Assembly: GCA_028622995.1 (NCBI GenBank)
Contig: JAJQJQ010000026.1
Span: 248,001-312,000 of the forward strand
Direction of reading: 5' to 3'
Origin: Panagrolaimus kolymaensis
Taxonomy: Eukaryota; Nematoda; Chromadorea; Rhabditida; Panagrolaimidae
DNA: 64,000 nucleotides
Below the pieces are notes generated by a model. That model made no database searches. It was not told where the DNA came from and worked only from the letters and a program-made list of their open reading frames with translations. Position 1 is the stretch's first letter; each line of letters starts with the position of its first letter. Shown here one piece after another: positions 1-11,245 of the stretch. The position numbers and the translations under genes are program-made.

Positions 1-153
1 GCATATAACTTTTATCGATCGCGATTTTTTCTATGATTTCCATGAAAGCTTATAATAACAATTTTAAGGATTTTTATTAATATCATTTTCCATTATTATT
101 CCACTACCACATTTCCAACTATTTGTTTGCCAACGATTTTATTAAGTCGAGAT

Positions 154-1187
154 ATGTCTGAATTTGCACATGTTCCTCAAAATCTTCAAAACGTTTTAAA
201 TGCAATCCTTCGTGAATCCAAATTAGTTGGGCAAAAACGCGTTCCACGACTCGTAGCTGTATCAAAGACTTTTCCATCAGAAGCTATTGTTGCAGCTTAT
301 AATCAAGGTCAAAGACATTTTGGTGAAAATTATATTCAAGAATTAGCAACTAAATCCGAAGAACTTCAATCTAAATGCCCTGAAATTCAATGGCATTATA
401 TAGGACATATTCAATCCAACAAGGTTAGTTTTAAATATCAACTTTTCGATGCTTCATTAAAAATTTATGAACACATTGAATTATAGTTAACTAAAAACTA
501 TTCTATTAATGATTTTTTCTTTTCCGAACATTAACAACCCTTTTTTAATTATGTATGTATGCATTGAACCTCTGAACAGCATTCTTTTAATTTTTTTACC
601 GACGACGACTTCTGCCACCTGTTTTTTTTTCTTCACTCATCTCTCTGATTTCTTTCATTTTTCCGCTACTTAATATTTTCCCCGTTTTCGCAACATCATT
701 ATTTTATTTTTTTCAGATCAAACAACTTGCTCGCATTCCAAATCTTTCATACATAGAAACAATTGAAAGTGTAAAGCATGCTCAAATTTTGAATTCAGCT
801 TTAAATGAATTAAGCAACGGAGACAAAAATGTTAATATTAATATTTTTCTTCAAGTTAATACCAGTGGCGAAGAAGGTAAAGGCGGAGTTGCCCTTAATA
901 AAGTTATAGAAGTTGCAAAAGAAATTACAAAAGTTGCACCTAAATTAAATTTAGCTGGTTTAATGACCATTGGTTCGGTTGCTGAAAGTGAGAGAGAAGA
1001 TGAAAATGCTGATTTTATTCGACTTTTTAACGCTCGAAACCAACTTGCTTCTGAACTTGGAAGAGATAAAGATGAAATTGAATTATCTATGGGAATGTCA
1101 AGCGATTATTTAGTTGCAATTCGAAGTGGAAGTACGAATATTCGAGTAGGCTCAAGTATTTTTGGAAATCGAACATACAAAGAATAA
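154..1187 (+). CDS. Pyridoxal-phosphate homeostasis protein (PROSC/YggS family), copy 1
   Basis: Model: exons 154-423 and 717-1187, 246 residues, the usual family length. The family binds pyridoxal 5'-phosphate (PLP) on a TIM-barrel fold resembling the alanine-racemase N-terminal domain and buffers free PLP; no catalytic turnover is known. Visible hallmarks are RLVAVSK with the predicted PLP lysine at K38, [20 protein letters not shown] ending exon 1, [22 protein letters not shown] and the phosphate-binding stretch [13 protein letters not shown] near the C-terminus. The intron has a GTTAGT donor and a TTTTTTTCAG acceptor in phase 0. I chose the ATG at 154; the open frame extends upstream only to a TTG. 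AATAAA-like signals lie just after the stop. Copy 2 at 10212-11245 encodes the same protein. Confidence 0.93.
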
Positions 1188-4100
1188 ATATATAAATAAA
1201 TAAATGAATCATTTTTTAATTTATTTTATAAATTTATGGTTTTTCGAATTTTTTGTTTAGCAAAAAGTTTAGTAAAAATAAATTTTAAAATTTAATTTCA
1301 AAATGTGACGACGACTCTTTCACCATTTTTTTCTTATCACATTGTTAATCAGATTAAAACTTTTTTTTATGTATTATTTTGTCTTTCGTCAACAAAGATA
1401 ATTAAAAACATGGCGTTAAAAATTAGTCGTCTTTACCTTCAGCAACATCGCCGCCATTTTTTAATGTTTATTTTTTTCTTCTTCGTTTTCCCATCAAAGA
1501 TGCGCAAAACTTTAAAGCAAAAAAAAAACTTTCTTTCTTTTTTCGAATCATCATTTTAACTGATTTGATTATTTTCATGGCATAAAACTAACTTTGCACA
1601 TAAAAAAATAACATTTTTTTCTTTCTTCAAAAAACCTTTTCTTTCTCTTTAGTTTTTTTATGTATACTTTTTTAATTTTTAGTTTTTTTTTTGAAAAATT
1701 GTTAACATTAGTGTCGTCGGGGACTTAAAAAAAAGTTGAGTGAAGGAACGAACAAATGTTAAAGGAAATATAAATGGAAATTTTTTTTGATGCATTGATA
1801 AAAAAACTAGAGAGTGATTTCTTCTTTCTTTTTTCTTTCGTAATTTCTTTGATGAATGTACTGTACCAAAGATATTTTTTTATATTTTTACGAATGTACT
1901 ACAGTAACAATAACTTTTTTTTACGCCAGTTTTATTTATTTATTAATTTCTGATGACTGATTTGATTGCTTATTTTATTTCTCCAATCATCAATCGAATC
2001 GAAGAAAACTTTTTGAGTCATATTTTTTTTCTTTCCATACCTTTAAAGCATTAATTTGGCAATTTCCGGAGCCGCCATCAACGTAAAAGTTTTGTTATTT
2101 CCAAATATATTGAACTCGCTAATAATTTTGTTTGATTTGTCAAAAGATGTATTTTTCGTTTCGCGCAAGCAACAAAACAAAAAATACTGGCAAAAAATGA
2201 AAGTTTTTTTCCGACATTGAAAACGATGATGATTATTCAATTCAGCATTATATTATTTTTTCCTCCTCATTCCTCCTCCACAATATTGAAGAAGATGTAT
2301 TATTATAATTATTATATTTTTCTTGTTATAACTCTTTGGTTTAATCATTTTTTTCTTCTTCGTTGATTGCTTGCTTGCTTTTCCCATACAGTAAAGAAAG
2401 GTCGTCGTTGCCACTATTTTTTTTTTCTTCTTTTAAGGCAATCTTTTTCTTTATTTTTCAATTGCGCATCTTTTATTCAGGCATCCAACAGCGTTGTTAG
2501 TAAGTATGTATAAAAGCAGCTGTGTGATTAAATATAAAAAAAAGAAAACGCTTATTGTTTATCATAAAAAGAAGAAGACTGAGTGAGTGCACCCTCTGAT
2601 CATCTTCTTCTTGTGGCCTATTTTACCAGATGCCCCTTCCATTTTCCAATGTAAAAAAGAAGAAAAAATGCCAAAGTTTTTTTGTTTTGTTTATTCATTT
2701 TCATTTATGATTTTTTTGTATCTTTTAAAAAGGAGAGGAGCATTCAAAAAATGAAATGATGATGAGCATCGAAAAAAACTTTTTTTTTGAAAAAAAGAAG
2801 AAAATTATCTTTTGTTATGAATAGTAAGGATGAGAAAATAACCTTATTTTTTTCTTTCAAAAATATGGAAATATTATAGAATTTTAAAATTGATGTGCAT
2901 CTATCTTTCTCTCTTATTGGTATTGTTATTTTTGAGTTTTTTTTACTTCTTCTCTACTATATAACTACTATTAACCTATCAGCTCAATTTTATGCGCAAA
3001 AAAAAAAAATAGACGAGGTCATTGCTGAATCTCTTTCTAACAACAACAATTGAATTGAAGAACTGATTGGGGCTGGCAGAAATTTGGTTTTTGTTGGTTG
3101 TGGCGTTGTCGGTGTTCTTTTTTTGGTTTTCTGGAAAAGAAAAAAAGATTTTTCGAGGACATTTATTTTCTATATGGGTAGGTAACAACAATAAAGAAGA
3201 AGAAGATAGACTTTTTTCGAAAATGAGCGCAAATGAGTCTTCTTCATCTTCTTCCTGAATGAGTATCTTTCCTTCCATCTTTTTTTTGAATCACTTACCT
3301 TACCATACGTGCGTGTATTGAGGGTTGGTGCGTAAGTAAACTTATTTCATTTTTTTACAATACATCTGCCAATCATGAAACGAACGAGAAAACTACTTTT
3401 TTAATTTTATTTTACTGCGGCAAATAACCTTTCTACTTTTCCTATTATTGTCGTTGATGATGATGACGATGACCTGAGAATTATGATTACTATTGTGGCT
3501 GGAGTGAGTATAGTGAGGAAACTTTTTTTTTATTCCACTTCCATCTTTTTTCCTCCTCCTCGTTCTCTCCATTTTTGGATTCATAATGTTTGTTGTTATT
3601 GTTAAAGAGCCGCTGATTATTTTTATTTTACTTTTTTGCCGAGGTCGTTTGCGCCGCGCATGGATTCATTGTCATTTTGGGTTGCTGCTTTTTGAGAAAA
3701 AGAGAATGAAAGAGCAATGTCATTAAAATCAGAAAAAAAAGTGGAGCCTCCAATTTTTTTTTATCGCTGATTGCGATGGTGGTTGATCATTTTTTCTGGT
3801 AAAATTTTTCCTTCTTCCTTAAAAGGTAAAAAAAATAAAATAATGTTTTATGTTGCTACTTACATCTCTCGAGATATTGCTTTCCCTTTTCTCATTATTT
3901 ATTATTATTTTAAAGCTATATCCAAGAAAGATTTAAAAAAATTTCTTGTGTGATGATGAGAATGAGAAATTGCCCCTTTTTTGACAACAACGTTTGACAT
4001 TTGCTATTGCTTGCTGCTTCTAAGGGGGTTTGATGCTTTTTTATATTTTTGCGCGACTGACTTTGTACAAGTTAACAGAAAAAAATTATATATATAAAAA

Positions 4101-6517
4101 GGGGGTGTGTACACAGCAGGTGTCCGCTTTTTTCTACTCTTCATTCTGATCATCAAAAGGTACAACAACATCGACAACGCCGCAATTGGCCACTGACAAC
4201 GACAACAACAATGAAATGAATGAATATATATGCCCCTTTCGCGCAGGCAAACAGCAACAAGCAAGCAAGTAGTAACACGCTACCTACCAACCATCATCAT
4301 CAACATCAACAACCTACAATAGCGGCGGGCATATATTTTATTTGAAAATTGGTGATGACTGGACGACAACGACGACAATGACAATCATTGGTTTGGGTTG
4401 TTTGTGATGAAATCAGTAACTAACTCTCTTTCATCTTTTCATTCATTTTTTTGTCAAATAAATTTTTTTTATATTTTATTCCCTCATTTTTAAAACGTTG
4501 ACTCATTGCGCTGCCGCTGATTATTTGCGCACAAGACTTGAAAATAAGTTGTTGGTTGTGTGCTGCTGTTATTATTTGCTGCTGTCATCATCAAATAAAT
4601 TTTTTTTTGTCATTTTTTGACGTTCCACCGCTTTGAATGTTTATAAAATGATAATCGGATTGATATTGAAAAAATAAAATCCTCCTCCATATTTTTTTTA
4701 TTTCCCTTTTTTCATTTTTTCTCTGCTCTCCCAATTAAAAATTTTTTTATTGCTCTCTGAGGATTTTTTTTCTTCTTCTTAATTCATCTAGTTTTTATCA
4801 GAAAATGTCCTTACAGTAATCATATTTTGATTTGCCAATAAAAAAATGGTTTGGCATTTTCCTATTTTTTTAGGCTTAATTCTCTTTTTTTTTTGTTTTG
4901 CATATGGCTTAACTTTTGTAAAAAGAAAAAAGAGGAAAAAATATAAATAAAAAGGGAGCAGGCTTTGCAATCAAATCAATGTGCGCAGGGATGGATAATA
5001 ATGATGAAGACTGATCACTAGTTTATCCCTCCTCCATTTTTCCTCTCTTTCCACCACTGGCAAGGCAAGGCAAGCAAAAAAGAGAGATAGGATAATAATG
5101 TGTACGTCCACCACCATCACCCCAGCATCTGCTCATTTTTATTATTATTATTCGCGCCTAGTTGAATGCTGTCGAGTTGCTACTTCTGCTGCTGGCTGCT
5201 CTACGTCGTCTACGACAATTTGATATCTCCATCCATCCTCACGGATAAAAATTGAGGGTTGCGCTGGCAAATGAAATGATTTAAAAAGAAGGGATAAAAA
5301 TGATAGTTATTGTTGTTAGAGTTGAAAATTTCGCTACCAACCAACAACTGGAATAATATATCCTTTATCGTTTTTTTTATTTTTACAACAAAAACACACA
5401 CAAGGTTGTGGTTGTTGGTTTTCTATCAACTTTTCCTTTTCAAATTTTTTTTTGTAAACAATTATATCTTTTTTCCATTCGACGCTGATTTCGTAAATTT
5501 TTTTATTTGTATACGATAAAATATCTTTTTTGTTTGGCCATGGCCGATGTCCTCATCAAAAAAGGAGGTCAAAACCTTTCCTCCTTCCTTTTTTTATATC
5601 TTAACTCAGCCGCCAATCTCTGTCTCTTTTCTCACCACCTCGTTTGCCTTATTTTTTTATTTCAAAGCTTTTTTATTTTTAAAGACATTGCGCGAAAAAT
5701 GAAAGAGAAAGGAATAGAACGCAGGTTAGGTTATTTAATGACCTCACCATGTCCGAGAGAGCTAACAAACTAACTCCTTTATTATGTGTGAAGGGAGCCA
5801 TTCGGTAAAAATATAAATAAATTTGCTTCGTCGTCATAATCATCAACGTATGCATATTAAAACTCCCACATATTTATTTCTTTTCTATTTTCGAATTATT
5901 AAAGATTTTTAGATTCTTGTTTTTTATCTAGGCTCAAAAAGCATTAAAAAAAGCAGCTTGTCATTTAAATCAGAAAAAAATAAATTAAAGAAAATTTAAA
6001 TATTACCTTGACAATAATCTTTGTTTATTGTTTTTTGATATTTTTGCATATTATAGCATAGTTGATGAGGTAGAAAAGATAAATATTTAATTTTCACCGA
6101 CCACAAAAAAATAATAATTTGGGAATCATTTTTTTTATTAAAAATAAAAGACGGAAAATTGAAATTTCTTTTTTTAGTTGAGGTTTCACTTTTTTACTAA
6201 AACAATAATAACTGGAACCTCCATCATCATCAATTTTGAGCAGTAATTGTAAAACACAGAAAATTTTTTATTTTGTTTTTCAAGGCTGACAAGGAAAATT
6301 TATTTGAAAAAAAATAAATAAACACGACGACAAATCACAAATCAGCGCGTAACAACAACGATGTCTTTTTTTGTCTTCTTCTTGTTCTTTTCTATTTCCC
6401 TCATCAATCCCCTCACTTATTTTTTTTATTTTTGCGCTCATATGATCAACGAAAAAATGAAAGAGTTAACATCAACACGCATTTATAAATTTTTTCTATC
6501 TTTCTCTATCTAGTAGT
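1188..6517. other. Non-coding stretch inside repeat copy 1
   Basis: About 5.3 kb of T-rich DNA with homopolymer runs and many short open frames rich in F, K, L and S. None resembles a known family and none shows exon-like composition joined to plausible splice sites. I see no RNA gene and no mobile element. The base texture resembles the non-coding DNA at 16578-23746. It may be a 3' flank plus distal regulatory DNA, but nothing in the sequence proves that. Confidence 0.6.
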
Positions 6518-6580
6518 TGAAAGTAAATAAAAGACATTTTAAAAATCCCCTTCAAAATCGATTCACTAGAAATTGAGAGC
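6518..6580 (+). repeat. 63-bp inverted repeat, left arm
   Basis: This is the reverse complement of 7983-8045, with no mismatch seen over 63 bp. It begins TGAAAGTAAATAAAAGAC and ends AAATTGAGAGC. Its outer edge coincides, to within a base or two, with the point where the 10-kb direct repeat ends (6519). Its inner part supplies the last codons and the stop of the truncated channel gene on the minus strand. No target-site duplication is obvious: the outer flanks are TAGTAGTT on the left and ATAAAATT on the right. Confidence 0.9.
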
Positions 6581-7778
6581 CACTTTAGAAAAACGTAAAT
6601 GTTCGCAAACTTTCATCGAATATGGAAGTTGAATATTCAAATTAAAAATTTTAGGAAATGTTGTTTGAGTCCAATTTGAAATACAATTTCCACCATTTTC
6701 GGGAGTTGAAAATGAACTCTAAAAAAATTGCTTGCATAATTTCTGATAATAAAAAAGGTTTATACTTACATTTCTTAAAGAAGCATGCAAACTCATTTTT
6801 CGATTTGGCATTAAATGAAAAAAATCTGATGTTAATAATTGCTGGGACATGGCTTGCACGTAAATTCGATAACCGCCAACTAGAAAAAAATGTTTTAATA
6901 GAAAACTCAAAAATAAAAATTAAATTACCTACCATCATGATTTTTTAACATTAGCCTTACAGCTTTATGAGTTTTGGCATTTATAATGGCTTTAGAAAAA
7001 TTTATTAGCAAGCAATAACCATTTATTGTTTCAACTTGTCGTGAATCTGCACAAACATTAATTTCTCTCCTTCCATAAGATGATCGTAAAATTGTTTCAT
7101 AACAAGTTTTACTGAAATTCAAAAATAGCTTTTTAGTTGAAAATTGTTTATAAAATTGAATGGAAATATTTAACTTACGTTGAACCTTTTTGAAATAACC
7201 TAAAATTATCAAAAGTCCAATTTTTATTATCAATTATTTTAAATTTCTCAAAATCAAATTCACTTTGACGCCATGAAAGCGAATTTAAATAATCTATGGC
7301 TTCCTCGGTTAAATTATTATCTAAAAATTCAAATATATTTTAAAATGATCGATGAAGCATCAATAATCATCAATCAATAATCATACCTTTTAAAGTTTTG
7401 AATGAATAAGGTAAAGATGGACCAAAATATTACGGATGTCCAAGTGCTTGAATTAAATATTCTTATCTAATTTATTTCATATTTGGATTAATTTAATTAT
7501 AATCAAATAAAAATCCCCACCATTCCGTGGAAGGTAGTATAAGATGTAAATTCTCTTCCTTCCTCGCTATAAATATGCATAAAAACATCTGTTACTTCTT
7601 CATCATCTGATATTCCATCCTTTTGACTATCACTGTTATCAAGCGAAGGTATATGCATATTTAAACATTCTAATGGACTTTTAGGTGGCTGAAGAATGAA
7701 AAATATTTAAATTTTAATCTAGCAAAAAAGGCAAACCTTAAAAAAGCTGGGTGAAAGTGGACTTTCTTTTTCAGTCAT
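6566..7778 (-). pseudogene. Truncated DEG/ENaC-type channel gene
   Basis: Seven exons can be placed: 7737-7778, 7521-7688, 7387-7466, 7179-7320, 6933-7111, 6770-6879 and 6566-6718. DEG/ENaC proteins are trimeric cation channels with two membrane spans and a large extracellular loop. Exon 2 carries an acidic cytosolic stretch and FTSYTTFHGM, resembling the His-Gly gating motif. Exon 3 continues RIFNSSTW and then hydrophobic residues, like the start of the first membrane span. Exons 4-7 resemble part of the extracellular domain (NGYCLLIN, GGYRIYVQAM, GGNCIS). Exon 3 does not join exon 4 in phase, and the FPAVTxCN motif expected there is absent, which suggests a lost exon. The cysteine-rich region and second span are missing; the last residues and stop come from the inverted repeat. 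The family assignment rests on motifs only. Confidence 0.6.
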
Positions 7779-7982
7779 TTTCAAAAAACTTTTTATAAAG
7801 AAACAAATTTAAAGTTCAACAAAAAATAAAATAAAAACACTACCTAAAAGGTAGCAAAAAAAGAGCAGTCAAATGAGAGAGTTATCTTCAGCTAATTCTT
7901 ATCATTAATGCTTCTTGTAAAAATATTCATTGTGACGTAGTTGCTTTATTCCAGTCACAACTTTTTGTCTTGTTTTGTTTGA

Positions 7983-8045
7983 GCTCTCAATTTCTAGTGA
8001 ATCGATTTTGAAGGGGATTTTTAAAATGTCTTTTATTTACTTTCA
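7983..8045 (-). repeat. 63-bp inverted repeat, right arm
   Basis: Partner of 6518-6580. It starts about 205 bp upstream of the ATG of the truncated channel gene and ends 547 bp upstream of mrpl-2. Beyond it the sequence runs into AT-rich DNA with no match to the flank of the left arm. The pair could be terminal repeats of a mobile unit with captured gene pieces, or the trace of a fold-back or template switch during rearrangement. Confidence 0.9.
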
Positions 8046-8591
8046 TTATAAAATTTATTCTTTTTGTCCTCGCCAAAAGAAAAGCAAGCAACAGTATCCA
8101 TCTCGGGAAAAAAAAAATCTGCCTTGTTGATTTATGAAGTAGTTTCTGCTTAAATCGTTTATTGATCAGTTAATTAAATTGATAGCTAACATGAAACGAA
8201 AATGTGAGATAGAAAAGAAATAAATGAATTCAGAAATATGTATTAATTCCAATAATTTTTCAACAACAAAATTTAAAAATTTTCGATGGTAAAAGTTTTA
8301 TTGGCGTAAAATCACCAAATGACATAGCTTTGCGAACATTTTTTTGTTTGGTTTGATCAATCCAATCAATTTCTTTCCTTCGATTGCAAAAAGTTTTTTA
8401 CAAGCTTTTGTAATATTTGTTTGAACTGTTTTTCAATAATGATAGCTAGCTGAAGTAAAAGTATGTAGCATAAAAAATAACCATTAAAGCCATTATTTTT
8501 GGTTTATACATAGCGCGCATTTCTTTCGGGGTTACTTATTCATTGTATTTTTGTTCATTTTTACATTAATAATTTTCTTACATTTTTAGCC
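8046..8591 (+). promoter_or_regulatory. Upstream region of mrpl-2 with a possible trans-splice acceptor
   Basis: About 550 bp of AT-rich DNA between the right inverted repeat and mrpl-2. It ends in CATTTTTAG followed by CC and the ATG, so an acceptor-like AG lies two bases before the start codon. In nematodes this is the usual layout of a spliced-leader acceptor, but it could also be the 3' splice site of an unseen 5' exon. I see no further element. Confidence 0.5.
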
Positions 8592-9645
8592 ATGATTGGA
8601 AAATTGGATCAAGCTTTAGCTTTGGGTGCTAAAAGAACTATTATTCAAGCTATTAGAAATTATCCTGCACGTGGAACGAAACCTAAACCTCGATTACTAT
8701 GGGATACTCGACATCTTAATGAAATTACTGGTGGAGAATATACACATCAACCTCTTCGAGTTAATCGTCTTGGTGGTCGTGATCCTGATACTGGTCGAAA
8801 AGTCAATCAACATATTGGTGGTGGTTATAAATTTGATTATTTTATGATTGATTTCCATCGTCGAGGACCAAAAGTTCCAGATGAAACTTATGATGAAAGA
8901 GTATGTGTTTTCTTTCGTTTTGATAGTTATGTTCATGTTGCTTTCAGGTCCTTGAAATTCGTCGTGATGCTAATCGGTCATCTCATATTGCATTGGTTGC
9001 TGGTTCAAAAGGCAAAAGATGGATTTTAGCAACAGAAAATATGACTGCTGGACAAATTATTAAAACATCTGAATATATTCCACTTAATCCTGTTGTTGGT
9101 ATTGAAGGAAATGCTTATCCACTTGGTGCTCTTAGTGTTGGAACATTGGTTAACTCTATTGAACGTTATCCAAATATGGATGATTGTGATGTTTTTGTTA
9201 TTGCTGCTGGAACTGCTGCTCAAGTTGTTCGTCATCAAGGACAGTATGTTGTTATTCGAGTAAGTTTCACTTTTCCTCTTTTTTTGCCAAGTTCGTACTG
9301 AGTTTTTGTTTTCAGCTACCACATAAGCATGAATTTTCGATACATCAAACTTGTATGGCTACTGTTGGAAAACTTTCTCATCCTGAATTCGATGATAGGA
9401 TCTTTGGTTCAGCTCAAATGCATCGTCGTTTTGGTTACAAAATGTCTAGTGGTTTATGGCATAAGAAAGATGGTTATTGTGGACGTAAAATTAGACCATT
9501 GCCTCCTGTAAGAGTTCTTGAAGCACCACCAGAAGAAGAACCTCCACTTCAAAAATTCACTCTCACAAAGCGACAAGTTTCTGGTAAATTCGGTGGAGCA
9601 GCTACTCATCAATTAGTAACTCAAACACAATTCCGCTTTTTGTAA
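8592..9645 (+). CDS. mrpl-2: Mitochondrial large-subunit ribosomal protein uL2m
   Basis: Model: exons 8592-8900, 8948-9259 and 9316-9645, all phase 0, 316 residues. uL2m is a core protein of the mitochondrial large ribosomal subunit and binds rRNA near the peptidyl-transferase centre. Visible hallmarks are the GGRDPDTGR and HIGGGYKF RNA-binding segment, YFMIDFHR, HIALVAGSKGKRWI, ATENMTAGQII, PLGALSVGTLVN, CMATVGKLSHPE and the C-terminal HKKDGYCGRKIRPLPP. The last block separates mitochondrial from cytosolic L2. The chosen ATG follows an acceptor-like AG by two bases. No classical import presequence is evident at the N-terminus, so an upstream exon cannot be excluded. A possible AATAAA signal is at about 9696. 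The PROSC copy downstream is on the same strand, 566 bp away, which is long for a nematode operon. Confidence 0.93.
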
Positions 9646-10058
9646 ACCATTTTTATGTTATATGTATTTTATAGTTAGAATTGTTGATTATTTTAAATAA
9701 ATTTTAGGTGGATTGCTAATAATCTCTTCTTTTTAAGGGTCTTTACTCGTGATTACTTTTTTGCTTTGCAAACATTTGTTACATATTTTTGCGACAATGG
9801 GCTTGGATTTACATTCATTGATTATAAATGTTATCAGACCTTTCTAACCATGGCAAACAGTTATCGTTACTTGAAATAACAGAAGTTAAGAAAACCCTTT
9901 AAATATGCAATTCAGTGATATGGCCAAATAAAATCGTGACCCTTAAGCTAGCTCTAAAGATATTAATCTCTTGATGCTTAAAGTGAAATCAAACCTTTGC
10001 AATCATTTTTTTATATTTCTCTTTCATTTTTTTGTCGATTGTTCATTTTTTTCTAAGC
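9646..10058. other. Spacer between mrpl-2 and repeat copy 2
   Basis: AT-rich 3' flank of mrpl-2, with a likely polyadenylation signal near 9696. No coding potential is seen. The spacer runs without a visible seam into the second copy of the long repeat at 10059. Confidence 0.6.
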
Positions 10059-10211
10059 GCATATAACTTTTATCGATCGCGATTTTTTCTATGATTTCCA
10101 TGAAAGCTTATAATAACAATTTTAAGGATTTTTATTAATATCATTTTCCATTATTATTCCACTACCACATTTCCAACTATTTGTTTGCCAACGATTTTAT
10201 TAAGTCGAGAT

Positions 10212-11245
10212 ATGTCTGAATTTGCACATGTTCCTCAAAATCTTCAAAACGTTTTAAATGCAATCCTTCGTGAATCCAAATTAGTTGGGCAAAAACGCGT
10301 TCCACGACTCGTAGCTGTATCAAAGACTTTTCCATCAGAAGCTATTGTTGCAGCTTATAATCAAGGTCAAAGACATTTTGGTGAAAATTATATTCAAGAA
10401 TTAGCAACTAAATCCGAAGAACTTCAATCTAAATGCCCTGAAATTCAATGGCATTATATAGGACATATTCAATCCAACAAGGTTAGTTTTAAATATCAAC
10501 TTTTCGATGCTTCATTAAAAATTTATGAACACATTGAATTATAGTTAACTAAAAACTATTCTATTAATGATTTTTTCTTTTCCGAACATTAACAACCCTT
10601 TTTTAATTATGTATGTATGCATTGAACCTCTGAACAGCATTCTTTTAATTTTTTTACCGACGACGACTTCTGCCACCTGTTTTTTTTTCTTCACTCATCT
10701 CTCTGATTTCTTTCATTTTTCCGCTACTTAATATTTTCCCCGTTTTCGCAACATCATTATTTTATTTTTTTCAGATCAAACAACTTGCTCGCATTCCAAA
10801 TCTTTCATACATAGAAACAATTGAAAGTGTAAAGCATGCTCAAATTTTGAATTCAGCTTTAAATGAATTAAGCAACGGAGACAAAAATGTTAATATTAAT
10901 ATTTTTCTTCAAGTTAATACCAGTGGCGAAGAAGGTAAAGGCGGAGTTGCCCTTAATAAAGTTATAGAAGTTGCAAAAGAAATTACAAAAGTTGCACCTA
11001 AATTAAATTTAGCTGGTTTAATGACCATTGGTTCGGTTGCTGAAAGTGAGAGAGAAGATGAAAATGCTGATTTTATTCGACTTTTTAACGCTCGAAACCA
11101 ACTTGCTTCTGAACTTGGAAGAGATAAAGATGAAATTGAATTATCTATGGGAATGTCAAGCGATTATTTAGTTGCAATTCGAAGTGGAAGTACGAATATT
11201 CGAGTAGGCTCAAGTATTTTTGGAAATCGAACATACAAAGAATAA
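10212..11245 (+). CDS. Pyridoxal-phosphate homeostasis protein (PROSC/YggS family), copy 2
   Basis: Exons 10212-10481 and 10775-11245 give a 246-residue protein identical to copy 1 at 154-1187, including the intron. The predicted PLP lysine is K38 in RLVAVSK. It lies 566 bp downstream of mrpl-2 on the same strand, and a matching upstream mrpl-2 copy may exist just left of the window. Two identical genes would double dosage if the duplication is real. If it is an assembly artefact, only one locus exists. Confidence 0.93.

Larger units (their letters stand above)
1..6519. repeat. Long direct repeat, copy 1
   Basis: This stretch recurs at a constant offset of 10,058 bp (copy 2 at 10059-16577). 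All open frames I compared, coding and non-coding, have identical translations and the same offset from start to end, so there is no indel and I saw no substitution. The left edge is not visible because the repeat is already running at base 1. The right edge is sharp: both copies share TAGTAGTTG, then copy 1 continues into an inverted repeat and copy 2 into TTAGAAAAAG. The copy carries one complete PROSC-type gene and about 5.3 kb of non-coding DNA. Such identity in neutral DNA means a very recent duplication or an assembly duplicate. Confidence 0.95.

Noticed and set aside
1188..6517. Many short open frames rich in F, K, L and S on both strands
   Set aside because: They match chance frames in poly-T and poly-A DNA: no family motifs, no compatible splice sites, and frequent opposite-strand overlap.
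7387..7466. Alternative reading of exon 3 of the channel pseudogene (EYLIQALGHP) that joins exon 4 in phase
   Set aside because: It carries an in-frame stop and would need a different upstream join; the other frame gives the HG-RI motif followed by a membrane-span-like stretch, which fits the family.
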